Positions 1 to 5,370 of a stretch of 8,929 nucleotides of DNA are shown here, piece after piece. The translations under genes and the position numbers were made by a program. Source of the stretch: Pseudomonadota bacterium. GTDB taxonomy: Bacteria > Pseudomonadota > Alphaproteobacteria > Caulobacterales > Caulobacteraceae. Location: positions 1 through 8,929 of the forward strand of contig JAEZHG010000193.1 of assembly GCA_023436945.1 (NCBI GenBank), given 5' to 3'. Position 1 is the stretch's first letter. Each line of letters opens with the position of its first letter. Under the pieces are notes generated by a model. That model did no database searches. It had not been told where the DNA came from and saw nothing but the letters and a program-made list of their open reading frames with translations.

Positions 1-1
1 C

Positions 2-316
2 TGCCAGCCATCCCAGTCGTCTCAGCAACAGATTGCGCCGCACCGTATCGCCCGGTTCACCGCCGATCAGATAGATCGACACCCCGAACAGTAGACAGAA
101 CAGGGTGCGGAATTTGTCCATAAACAGGGCTTCGATCGCCCATGCCCCAATGCGGTCCGCGCCCTGAAGCACATTGTCGACCGCCATGGGCAGGAACTGC
201 ATCCCCATCATGGCATCGAAAGGCCACGCATAGGCCACGGCGTTGACGGCCAATATGCCCAGAACCGCGATGCCCCTGATGGCATCAAGATTGGCAATGC
301 GTTCCTTGGCCGTCAT
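2..316 (-). CDS. DUF418/YeiB-like membrane protein, N-terminal part (cut by window edge)
   Basis: The reading frame starts at an ATG (316-314) and stays open to the left edge, giving 105 visible residues. It begins MTAKERIANLDAIRGIAVLG; the R-I-x-x-L-D-x-x-R-G-x-A-x-L-G-I pattern leading straight into a hydrophobic helix is the typical opening of DUF418/YeiB-type inner-membrane proteins and of related acyltransferase-like membrane families. A second hydrophobic stretch (FRTLFCLLFGVSIYLIG) follows at about residues 70-86. A strong ribosome binding site (GGGGAGGGGG, 319-328) precedes the ATG and fixes the start. It lies 24 bases after the stop of the upstream membrane protein on the same strand, so the two are probably co-transcribed. 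The biochemical role of DUF418 proteins is largely unknown; transport of small molecules has been proposed. The C-terminal DUF418 domain itself is outside the window, so the family call rests on the N-terminus only. Confidence 0.75.
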   Translation of the reverse strand, partial: MTAKERIANLDAIRGIAVLGILAVNAVAYAWPFDAMMGMQFLPMAVDNVLQGADRIGAWAIEALFMDKFRTLFCLLFGVSIYLIGGEPGDTVRRNLLLRRLGWLA

Positions 317-340
317 GTCCCCCTCCCCAGAAAGACCTGA

Positions 341-904
341 TCAGAATGGCGAGCGTATCGGCGCCGGAGCCTTTTTATAGGCGAGGTAGGCCACGCAGAT
401 GCCGCCCCACAGTGCGTAGCTGATACCGACCATAAGCGCGACAGGCACACCGCCCACGCCATAGATCATCAATACGGTCTCGATGGCACCCAGACCCTGA
501 ACCAAGCTCTCGCCGCTGAAACCATAGGCAATCGACAGGGCAATCGCGATGGCGATCTGGAGCACGGCCGCCAGCACACCGCCATAGATGACATAGCGGG
601 CAACAACTGCACGGCGGGTCCACGGTGCATCATTGGGACGCTTTGCCTTTTCCAGACGCAGCAGACCCAACGGCGCGGCGATAAGACCCACGATCAGCAG
701 AACAATACGCCAATCCGTATCCAGACCCGACATCCAGTTGTGCGGCGGCCATATAAACAGCGTCACCAGCACAGGCGGCCAGGCGGCAGCCAGTAGCGAG
801 GCGATCAGGCGTGCCTGCGGCGTGCGACGCGGTACGACCTTCTCCCCGCCGGGAAAACGGTCAAGGACGCTGGAGCGCGGCGCGGGGGATTGGATATCGG
901 TCAT
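341..904 (-). CDS. Unrecognised multi-pass inner-membrane protein
   Basis: This encodes 187 residues that I do not recognise as a named family. A charged, proline-containing N-terminus (about 1-30) is followed by hydrophobic segments at about 33-53, 65-84 and 104-128, and a long one at 141-176 that may be two helices. It is therefore an integral membrane protein with four or five passes; I see no signal-peptide cleavage site and no catalytic motif. Its ATG (904-902) shares one base with the TGA of the 3-hydroxybutyryl-CoA dehydrogenase gene (TGATG arrangement), and I see no good Shine-Dalgarno sequence of its own, so translation is probably coupled to that gene. The DUF418-like gene follows 24 bases later. 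The operon placement is firm from the sequence, but any functional link to acyl-CoA metabolism would be a guess. Confidence 0.8.
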   Translation of the reverse strand: MTDIQSPAPRSSVLDRFPGGEKVVPRRTPQARLIASLLAAAWPPVLVTLFIWPPHNWMSGLDTDWRIVLLIVGLIAAPLGLLRLEKAKRPNDAPWTRRAVVARYVIYGGVLAAVLQIAIAIALSIAYGFSGESLVQGLGAIETVLMIYGVGGVPVALMVGISYALWGGICVAYLAYKKAPAPIRSPF

Positions 905-1785
905 CAGCGTGTCGGTACCGGAGTGTCGCCCGAATAGTCATAGAAACCACGGCCGCTCTTGCGACCCAGCCAGCCCGCCTCGACATATTTAACCAGCAGA
1001 GGGCAGGGACGGTATTTGGTGTCTGCCAGACCTTCGTGAAGCACGTTCATAATGGCCAGCACAACATCAAGTCCCATGAAGTCTGCCAGTTCCAGCGGGC
1101 CCATCGGATGGTTGGCTCCCAGCTTCATGGCGCGGTCAATGGAGGTGACGTTACCGACGCCCTCATAGAGGGTGTAGATCGCCTCGTTCATCATCGGCAC
1201 AAGGATGCGATTGACGATAAAGGCGGGGAAATCCTCGGACTCGGTGGTTTCCTTGCCAAGGCTCTCGGCGAAGGCCACAGCGGCCTCATAGGTCGAGGCC
1301 GAGGTGGCGATACCGCGCACAATCTCGACCAGACGCATCACCGGCGCAGGCTTCATGAAGTGGAAGCCGATGAAACGGTCGGGACGGTCCGTCGTCGAGG
1401 CTAGACGGGTAATCGAAATCGAAGAGGTGTTCGACGCCAGAAGGGCGTGCGGTGCAACGTGGGGCAGGATATCGACCCACACCTGTTTCTTGACGGCCTC
1501 GTCCTCAGTCACTGCCTCGATAACAAAATCGGCGTTGGCGGCGGCCTCGGCCAGAGTGGCGCAGACGGTAATGCGCGACAGCGCCTGTTGGCTTTCCTCG
1601 GCGGTCAGCAGGCCACGGCCCGCACGGCGCGCAAGGCTGGCACCGATCTCGCCCAGCGATAGGGCAGTACGCTCTTCGGCAATATCAAACAGCCTGACCT
1701 CATAGCCGCTGGCGGCTATGGTCTGGGCAATACCGGACCCCATTTGTCCGGCACCGATCACCGCGACTGTCTTGAACTCGCTCAT
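904..1785 (-). CDS. hbd: 3-hydroxybutyryl-CoA dehydrogenase
   Basis: The 293-residue product is a full-length short-form 3-hydroxyacyl-CoA dehydrogenase. It oxidises 3-hydroxyacyl-CoA to 3-ketoacyl-CoA with NAD, or runs in reverse, in the cytoplasm, in butanoate/PHB or fatty-acid metabolism. The N-terminal Rossmann domain carries GAGQMG at 11-16 and an acidic residue at the end of strand two (D34) that favours NAD over NADP. The catalytic set known from the mammalian enzyme (Ser137, His158, Glu170, Asn208) lines up with exact spacing as S121, H142, E154 and N192, within NTSS, GFHFMKP, VEI and VNRI. The C-terminal dimerisation domain runs from about 187 to 285 and ends with the usual GRKSGRGFYDY. 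The ATG at 1785 has only a weak GAG-type ribosome site. No second acyl-CoA gene is adjacent; downstream, coupled genes encode membrane proteins. PaaH-type substrates cannot be excluded. Confidence 0.95.
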   Translation of the reverse strand: MSEFKTVAVIGAGQMGSGIAQTIAASGYEVRLFDIAEERTALSLGEIGASLARRAGRGLLTAEESQQALSRITVCATLAEAAANADFVIEAVTEDEAVKKQVWVDILPHVAPHALLASNTSSISITRLASTTDRPDRFIGFHFMKPAPVMRLVEIVRGIATSASTYEAAVAFAESLGKETTESEDFPAFIVNRILVPMMNEAIYTLYEGVGNVTSIDRAMKLGANHPMGPLELADFMGLDVVLAIMNVLHEGLADTKYRPCPLLVKYVEAGWLGRKSGRGFYDYSGDTPVPTR

Positions 1786-1919
1786 TAGGCTCTACAGGTT
1801 CGCACCCCGTAACAGGGGCCAATAGGATGGCACCTTAGGAGGGCCAGCCAAGCACGCAAGCATGGATTGATGCGGCTTGGCCGGAATCCTGATTTCCGTG
1901 ACCTTAAGTCAACGAAGCC

Positions 1920-2246
1920 TTAGCCGAGGACGAGGCCCATCGAGGTGGCATAGAGGGCAGGGATCAGGAAGATCTGCAGACCCTGAATAACGATCAGCGC
2001 CACAACCGGCGTCAGGTCGATACCACCCAGCGGCGGAATAAAGCGGCGCAGCGGCGCAAGGATCGGCGAGGTGATGCGGTCCAGAACGGTGGCCAGTTGA
2101 TAGACGAAGCGGTTGCGATAGTTGACCACTTCAAAGGCAAACAGCCAGCTGAGGATCGCATTGGCGATGATCGCAATCAGCAGCAGTTGAAGCGCGGCAC
2201 CGATCAGGAAGAACAGAAAGCCGACGAGGCTGGCAGCGATGGTCAT
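1920..2246 (-). CDS. yggT: YggT family membrane protein
   Basis: With the ATG at 2246 the product is 108 residues, the normal size for YggT proteins. The frame continues upstream to a TTG at 2306, but those 20 residues are polar and unlike the family, so I prefer the internal ATG even though its ribosome site (GGA about 10 bases upstream) is weak. Two hydrophobic blocks (about residues 7-32 and 76-104) flank the conserved cytoplasmic stretch with YRNRFVYQLATVLDRITSPI and then PLRRFIPPLGGIDLTPVVAL, which is the family signature. YggT proteins are small inner-membrane proteins; roles in osmotic stress or cell-envelope organisation have been reported, and many bacteria place the gene near pyrroline-5-carboxylate reductase, which is not the case here. 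It is transcribed divergently from the tRNA-Ala gene. Confidence 0.9.
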   Translation of the reverse strand: MTIAASLVGFLFFLIGAALQLLLIAIIANAILSWLFAFEVVNYRNRFVYQLATVLDRITSPILAPLRRFIPPLGGIDLTPVVALIVIQGLQIFLIPALYATSMGLVLG

Positions 2247-2324
2247 ATATGCATTTTCCGAAAAAGGACTTTGACTGCTTTTAAACGCCCTGCGCCCTGA
2301 GGCCAAGCGCAGCCCTGCGGCCAG

Positions 2325-2353
2325 TTGACACGCCCCGACTGCAGATTTTTAAA
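2325..2353 (+). promoter_or_regulatory. Promoter of the tRNA-Ala gene (sigma-70 type)
   Basis: A perfect -35 box TTGACA (2325-2330) is separated by 17 bases from TTTAAA (2348-2353), which matches the TATAAT -10 consensus at 4 of 6 positions. A C-rich stretch (TCCCCC) follows, as in the discriminators of stable-RNA promoters, and the expected start near 2360 would leave a leader of about 12 bases before the mature tRNA. The placement is read from the sequence; activity is inferred. Confidence 0.6.
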
Positions 2354-2371
2354 TCCCCCAACCTGTCAGCA

Positions 2372-2447
<76 letters not shown>

Positions 2448-2448
2448 G

Positions 2449-2467
2449 TCTTGAGGCCTCAAGATTT
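2449..2467 (+). terminator. Probable short intrinsic terminator of tRNA-Ala, overlapping the flagellin 3' end
   Basis: A 16-base perfect palindrome (TCTTGAGGCCTCAAGA, 2449-2464) begins two bases after the tRNA CCA end. It can fold as a 6-bp stem with a GGCC loop and is followed on the plus strand by TTT only, so the U-tract is short. The stop codon of the convergent flagellin gene (2459-2461) lies within it. On the minus strand no T-run follows, so it would serve the tRNA rather than the flagellin transcript. Confidence 0.5.
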
Positions 2468-4261
2468 GAATAGGTTCAAAAGCCATTGGGGCTGCTGGTT
2501 TGCAATGGACAGGCTTTGCGTCGCCAGCTGCTGTCTGATCTGCACTGCCGTTAGCCTGGCCGCCTCCTTGGCCATGTCCGCATCCACCAGATTGCCGATA
2601 CCGACCTCCAGCGCGTCACTGGATTTGGTGCCGAACCGCACGTGTTTCTCGATCGCCTTGTGGCTGACCCCGAAATAGGCGGCACCGGCGTTCACATTGT
2701 CCAGCGCATTGATGATCCGCTCCAGAACCGTGCGCGGATTGCTGAAGTCGAGTGTATCGAGCCCCAGCCCTTTGGCGGTCATGTCACGCGAGGAGATGCG
2801 CTGGGTCTCGCCTTCGGGATTGATGAAGGTGTCCACGTGGATCGGGCCAAATCCGGCCTGTTGCGTCCGGCCTGTCGTGGCGCTCCCCGAAGATGTCGGG
2901 GCCGAGGCCGGATAAAGCGCGATGGCCCCCACGGCCCACGCACTATCAGGATCATGGCCACCCTGGTTGAAGCGGAACTCCAGCGGCCCCCGAGCGGGAT
3001 CATAGTTGAATGAAATCTGCTGGGTACCGGTTATGGGCGAGCCTTCTGCCACAGCGCTGCCCGCCGCATTATAGGACTGGCCCGATGCCGCTATACGGAC
3101 GTTGCCCTGCCAGACTTCCATCGTGTCTGGCGTGCCAAAGGCGTCGAAAAGCATGTCGATGCGACCTGCGACCTGTCCTGCATCGACGCTATAAACCTTG
3201 GCCACACCCTCCGGGCGCATATCCAGCGCCCGCGCGACCTCTTCCGGATCGGCAAAGGCGGGCGGTGTCTCAAATATAGCCGTGGCCTGAAGGCTTCCCG
3301 TGGGATGATAGATCGTTGTGGGCGCGGGAGGTCCGGATGCGGGGTCGCCCATGACCAGTCCGCCGACACGCCATGCGGTTCCGGTGGCGTTGCGGTTCTC
3401 GTTGAAGCGGAACTCCAGATCCTGACCCTTGGCCGGATCGTAGTCGAAGGTCACCACATGGGCATAGCTGACAGGCTTGCCCTCGGGGACCTCCGCACCG
3501 TCTGGCGCATAGGGCTGTCCGCTGGCCGCCACGCGGGTGTTGCCCTGCCAGATTTCGACCACATCCGGCACGCCATAGGCATCCAGCAGCAGGCTGACAC
3601 GGCCCGCCGTATCACCCGCATCGACCGTGACAGTCTGGCTGTTGTTGCCTGTGATGGTATTCAGCGCATCCACAAACGAGGCGGGTGTGCGGGTGCCTTC
3701 CGGCAGGGTGATTTCAGTGCGCACACCGGTGGTAGAGAACGCCCCCGGCGGCAGGGCTGCCATGCTGGGAAAGTTCGGCTGCGCCAACCGGCTTGAGGGC
3801 AGGGCGTAGGTTTTGGTGTTGGTCGTCGTCGTGGTCGGATAACCGGTCAGCAGGTTGATGCCGACAAACTCGCTGGTGCGGGCGATCAGGTCGATCTCGC
3901 GGATCAAAGCGCCCATATGATCGACAATCGCCTTGCGCGACGTCTCGCTCATATTGTCCTGAAGGGCGACGGCATTCTTGCGCAGCTCAACCAGCAGGTC
4001 GCTGATCCGCTCGGAGCCCGATATGGCGACGTCGGTGACCGACATCATCCGGCGCAGGTTGCTGCCAATCGTCTCCCAGCTGTTCACATCGGCCCGCATA
4101 TGGGTGGCGATGCTGAAAACGGCGCCGTTATCCTTGTGGTTCGTGACCGCAAATCCGGTCGAGACGCGCTTTTGGGCCGTGCCCAGATCGCGACTGGCAG
4201 CATTGACCGATTGCAGCGCCTGTAGGGCCGCACGGTTCGTATGTATCGAGGATAACGGCAT
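2459..4261 (-). CDS. Flagellin with a long central region holding two copies of a beta-rich domain
   Basis: The 600-residue product has flagellin ends. Residues 1-140 carry the N-terminal D0/D1 helices (MPLSSIHTNRAALQALQSVN, then RVSTG, KDNGA, and EFVGINLLTG at 131-140). Residues about 503-600 carry the C-terminal D1/D0 helices, ending in SLSIANQQPQWLLNLFKS. The KDNGA and TDVA wording resembles Caulobacter flagellins, which are about 275 residues, so this protein is roughly twice that size. The extra mass is a central region of about 360 residues with a Thr/Pro-rich linker (141-190) and two related blocks at 213-303 and 359-449. In an assembled filament this region should face outward. Subunits would leave through the flagellar type III exporter, so a signal peptide is not expected, and none is seen. 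The gene stands alone, without flaF, flbT or other flagellins beside it. FlgL is a less likely alternative. Confidence 0.85.
   Translation of the reverse strand: MPLSSIHTNRAALQALQSVNAASRDLGTAQKRVSTGFAVTNHKDNGAVFSIATHMRADVNSWETIGSNLRRMMSVTDVAISGSERISDLLVELRKNAVALQDNMSETSRKAIVDHMGALIREIDLIARTSEFVGINLLTGYPTTTTTNTKTYALPSSRLAQPNFPSMAALPPGAFSTTGVRTEITLPEGTRTPASFVDALNTITGNNSQTVTVDAGDTAGRVSLLLDAYGVPDVVEIWQGNTRVAASGQPYAPDGAEVPEGKPVSYAHVVTFDYDPAKGQDLEFRFNENRNATGTAWRVGGLVMGDPASGPPAPTTIYHPTGSLQATAIFETPPAFADPEEVARALDMRPEGVAKVYSVDAGQVAGRIDMLFDAFGTPDTMEVWQGNVRIAASGQSYNAAGSAVAEGSPITGTQQISFNYDPARGPLEFRFNQGGHDPDSAWAVGAIALYPASAPTSSGSATTGRTQQAGFGPIHVDTFINPEGETQRISSRDMTAKGLGLDTLDFSNPRTVLERIINALDNVNAGAAYFGVSHKAIEKHVRFGTKSSDALEVGIGNLVDADMAKEAARLTAVQIRQQLATQSLSIANQQPQWLLNLFKS
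2915..3187 (-). repeat. Flagellin internal repeat, copy B (residues 359-449)
   Basis: This is the second copy, offset by 146 residues from copy A. It shows VDAGQVAGRI, DAFGTPD, EVWQGNVRIAASGQ, FNYDPARG and LEFRFN, then AWAVGA. The linker between copies (about 304-358) is Pro/Thr-rich at first and then forms a short charged stretch (DPEEVARALDMRPEGVAKVY). The divergence between copies suggests an old duplication rather than a recent slip. Confidence 0.8.
3353..3625 (-). repeat. Flagellin internal repeat, copy A (residues 213-303)
   Basis: This block of about 91 residues starts VDAGDTAGRV and includes DAYGVPD, EIWQGNTRVAASGQ, FDYDPAKG and LEFRFN, ending with AWRVGG. Aligned by eye with copy B it is identical at about half of the positions, with only one gap. 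The alternation of hydrophobic and polar residues suggests a beta-sandwich. The wording resembles beta-rich modules of alphaproteobacterial surface proteins, but I cannot name the family. Confidence 0.8.
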
Positions 4262-4265
4262 GATC

Positions 4266-4293
4266 TAGACGCAGTCTGATCGAACCGCGTCTA
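4266..4293 (-). promoter_or_regulatory. Inverted repeat in the flagellin leader
   Basis: TAGACGC (4266-4272) and GCGTCTA (4287-4293) form a perfect 7-bp inverted repeat around a 14-base loop, ending 4 bases upstream of the flagellin ATG on the minus strand. In mRNA the stem would cover the place where a Shine-Dalgarno sequence should be, and no good one is visible. In Caulobacter, flagellin mRNA is controlled post-transcriptionally through its leader by FlbT; that this hairpin plays such a part is inference. Confidence 0.4.
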
Positions 4294-4666
4294 AATGTGA
4301 AGCTTGGTTAACGCTGTTCTATATCACCGATAGACAGACGAGCGTAAAAGCCCCGACGAGAGCAAAGATGCTCAGTCGCCGAAACTGGTCTTGTTCACGC
4401 TGGCACGAAGGGTGGTTCCGCATGGGGCAGCCTGTTCCTGGGGGTGGAATAACCAGACACTTGCCGAACTCTAATCAACAAAGCTTTGCCGTAAAACTAG
4501 GGGGTAATGCTTAAGCTTGCAGCGTTCTGGGAGCGGCGGCTGACTTGAAAACCCCGCGCTCCTTCCCATCTTCAGCAGGCAGCGATGAACGAAACCTAGG
4601 CTGGTGGATTATGGCTGCATGATTTTGCACTGGCTGACGCCATTGTCAGTTTGTGTGGTGATTATT

Positions 4667-4673
4667 GAGGGAG
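4667..4673 (+). promoter_or_regulatory. Ribosome binding site of the GST gene
   Basis: GAGGGAG sits 7 bases before the ATG at 4681. It decides against the in-frame TTG at 4678, which would add one residue and sit too close. Confidence 0.7.
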
Positions 4674-4680
4674 TTGTTTG

Positions 4681-5298
4681 ATGCCTACGCTTTATTACGC
4701 CGTCGGTGCCTGTTCGCTGGCCCCGCACATTGTTCTGGAATGGATCGGCGCGCCCTATGAGGCGGTGAAGGTCCAGTATGGTTCGCCGGAGCTTCTGGCC
4801 GTCAATCCAGCCGGCGCGGTGCCGACGCTGCGTGAAGACGATGGCTGGCTGCTCAATCAGGCCGGCGCCATCCTCGACTACCTCGCCCACAAACACCCTG
4901 AGGCCAATCTGACCGGTGGTGACAGCCTGCGCCAGAAGGCCGAGGCCCATCGCTGGTCGGCCTTCCTGACGTCGGACATGCACGCGGCCTTCTGGCCGAT
5001 CTTCATGCCCTATCGCTACACGACCGATGAAAGTGAAGAGGCCCGCAATAAGGTCGTCCAGGCCGCCCATGCGCTGGCCCACAAACAGTTCGCCACGCTG
5101 AACAAGCACCTTGAAGGCCGCGAGTGGATTCTGGACGGCAAGTCGGTGATCGACGCCTACGCCTTTCCGATGATCCGCTGGGGCAAGAAGCTGCTTGAGG
5201 GCAACCTTTCGCAATATCCGAACGTGCTGGCCCTGCATGACCGACTGGCTGCCGATCCGGCGGTTCAAAAGGTGCTGGACCGCGAAGCCGGTAAGTAA
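4681..5298 (+). CDS. gst: Beta-class glutathione S-transferase
   Basis: The 205-residue product has the length and layout of bacterial beta-class GSTs such as E. coli GstA. The thioredoxin-like domain (about 1-77) opens MPTLYYAVGACSLAPHIVLE, with the class-defining cysteine at C11 followed by S12. The cis-proline is P48 in VNPAGAVPTL. The helical C-terminal domain (about 85-205) includes WILDGKSVIDAYAFPMIRW, which is the usual N-capping/hydrophobic-staple region with its aspartate. The position that usually holds Ser in the E/Q-S-x-A-I glutathione-binding motif is alanine here (Q60-A61-G-A-I). The enzyme conjugates glutathione to electrophiles, or reduces disulfides through the cysteine, in the cytoplasm. 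A quinone-type dioxygenase-hydrolase fusion follows 72 bases downstream on the same strand, so a joint detoxification role is plausible. The substrate is unknown. Confidence 0.93.
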   Translation: MPTLYYAVGACSLAPHIVLEWIGAPYEAVKVQYGSPELLAVNPAGAVPTLREDDGWLLNQAGAILDYLAHKHPEANLTGGDSLRQKAEAHRWSAFLTSDMHAAFWPIFMPYRYTTDESEEARNKVVQAAHALAHKQFATLNKHLEGREWILDGKSVIDAYAFPMIRWGKKLLEGNLSQYPNVLALHDRLAADPAVQKVLDREAGK

Positions 5299-5323
5299 GC
5301 CCGCATTTTTCTAGGTTATTTGG

Positions 5324-5358
5324 CCCCGTCCGGCCTTTCGGTTGGACGGGGTATTTTT
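5324..5358 (+). terminator. Strong intrinsic terminator between GST and the dioxygenase-hydrolase gene
   Basis: A stem of 12 pairs (5324-5335 with 5340-5351, two G-U pairs) encloses a TTTC loop and is followed by TATTTTT (5352-5358). The outer 8 pairs are CCCCGTCC with GGACGGGG. It begins 25 bases after the GST stop and ends only 12 bases before the next ATG, overlapping the area where that gene's leader must lie. Confidence 0.9.
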
Positions 5359-5360
5359 GA

Positions 5361-5366
5361 AAGGGA
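5361..5366 (+). promoter_or_regulatory. Ribosome binding site of the dioxygenase-hydrolase gene
   Basis: AAGGGA lies 4 bases before the ATG at 5371. It begins two bases after the terminator's T-tract, so a folded terminator stem would leave it accessible but close to the hairpin. It supports the start at 5371 over an upstream in-frame start codon at 5320 that would run through the terminator. Confidence 0.65.
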
Positions 5367-5370
5367 CGCC

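Larger units (their letters stand above)
4262..4680. other. Intergenic region between flagellin and GST genes; no confident gene
   Basis: This gap of about 419 bases must hold the divergent promoters of flagellin (minus) and GST (plus). I see no clear sigma-54 site (TGGCAC with TTGC at the right distance) for the flagellin, nor a convincing sigma-70 promoter for GST. It does contain several inverted repeats: 4266-4293, 4354-4378 and 4530-4562. HindIII-type AAGCTT occurs three times and there are short palindromes at 4479-4488 and 4509-4516. A possible 48-codon ORF (4368-4514) has no recognisable product. Confidence 0.6.

Noticed and set aside
1804..1850. Short inverted repeat CCCC-GTAACA-GGGG upstream of hbd as a riboswitch or terminator
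   Set aside because: Only four pairs and no T-run; likely chance in GC-rich DNA.
2290..2312. CTGCGC/GCGCAG inverted repeat between yggT and the tRNA as an operator
   Set aside because: It partly reflects a local repeat of GCCCTG words, with no known binding motif; too little to call.
2915..3625. Flagellin repeats as a recent tandem duplication or assembly artefact
   Set aside because: The copies are only about half identical in protein sequence and are separated by a 55-residue linker, so they are old and real.
4386..4420. TGGCACG near 4401-4407 on the plus strand as the -24 half of a sigma-54 promoter
   Set aside because: No TTGC-type -12 element lies at the required distance, and it points toward GST, not toward the flagellin.
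4300..4520. TTAA-containing stretches as CtrA binding sites for the flagellin
   Set aside because: Only half-sites are present; none shows TTAA-N7-TTAA spacing.
4609..5268. 219-codon minus-strand open frame opposite GST
   Set aside because: The plus-strand GST is unambiguous, and the antisense product has low-complexity His/Gln/Arg-rich composition typical of shadows.
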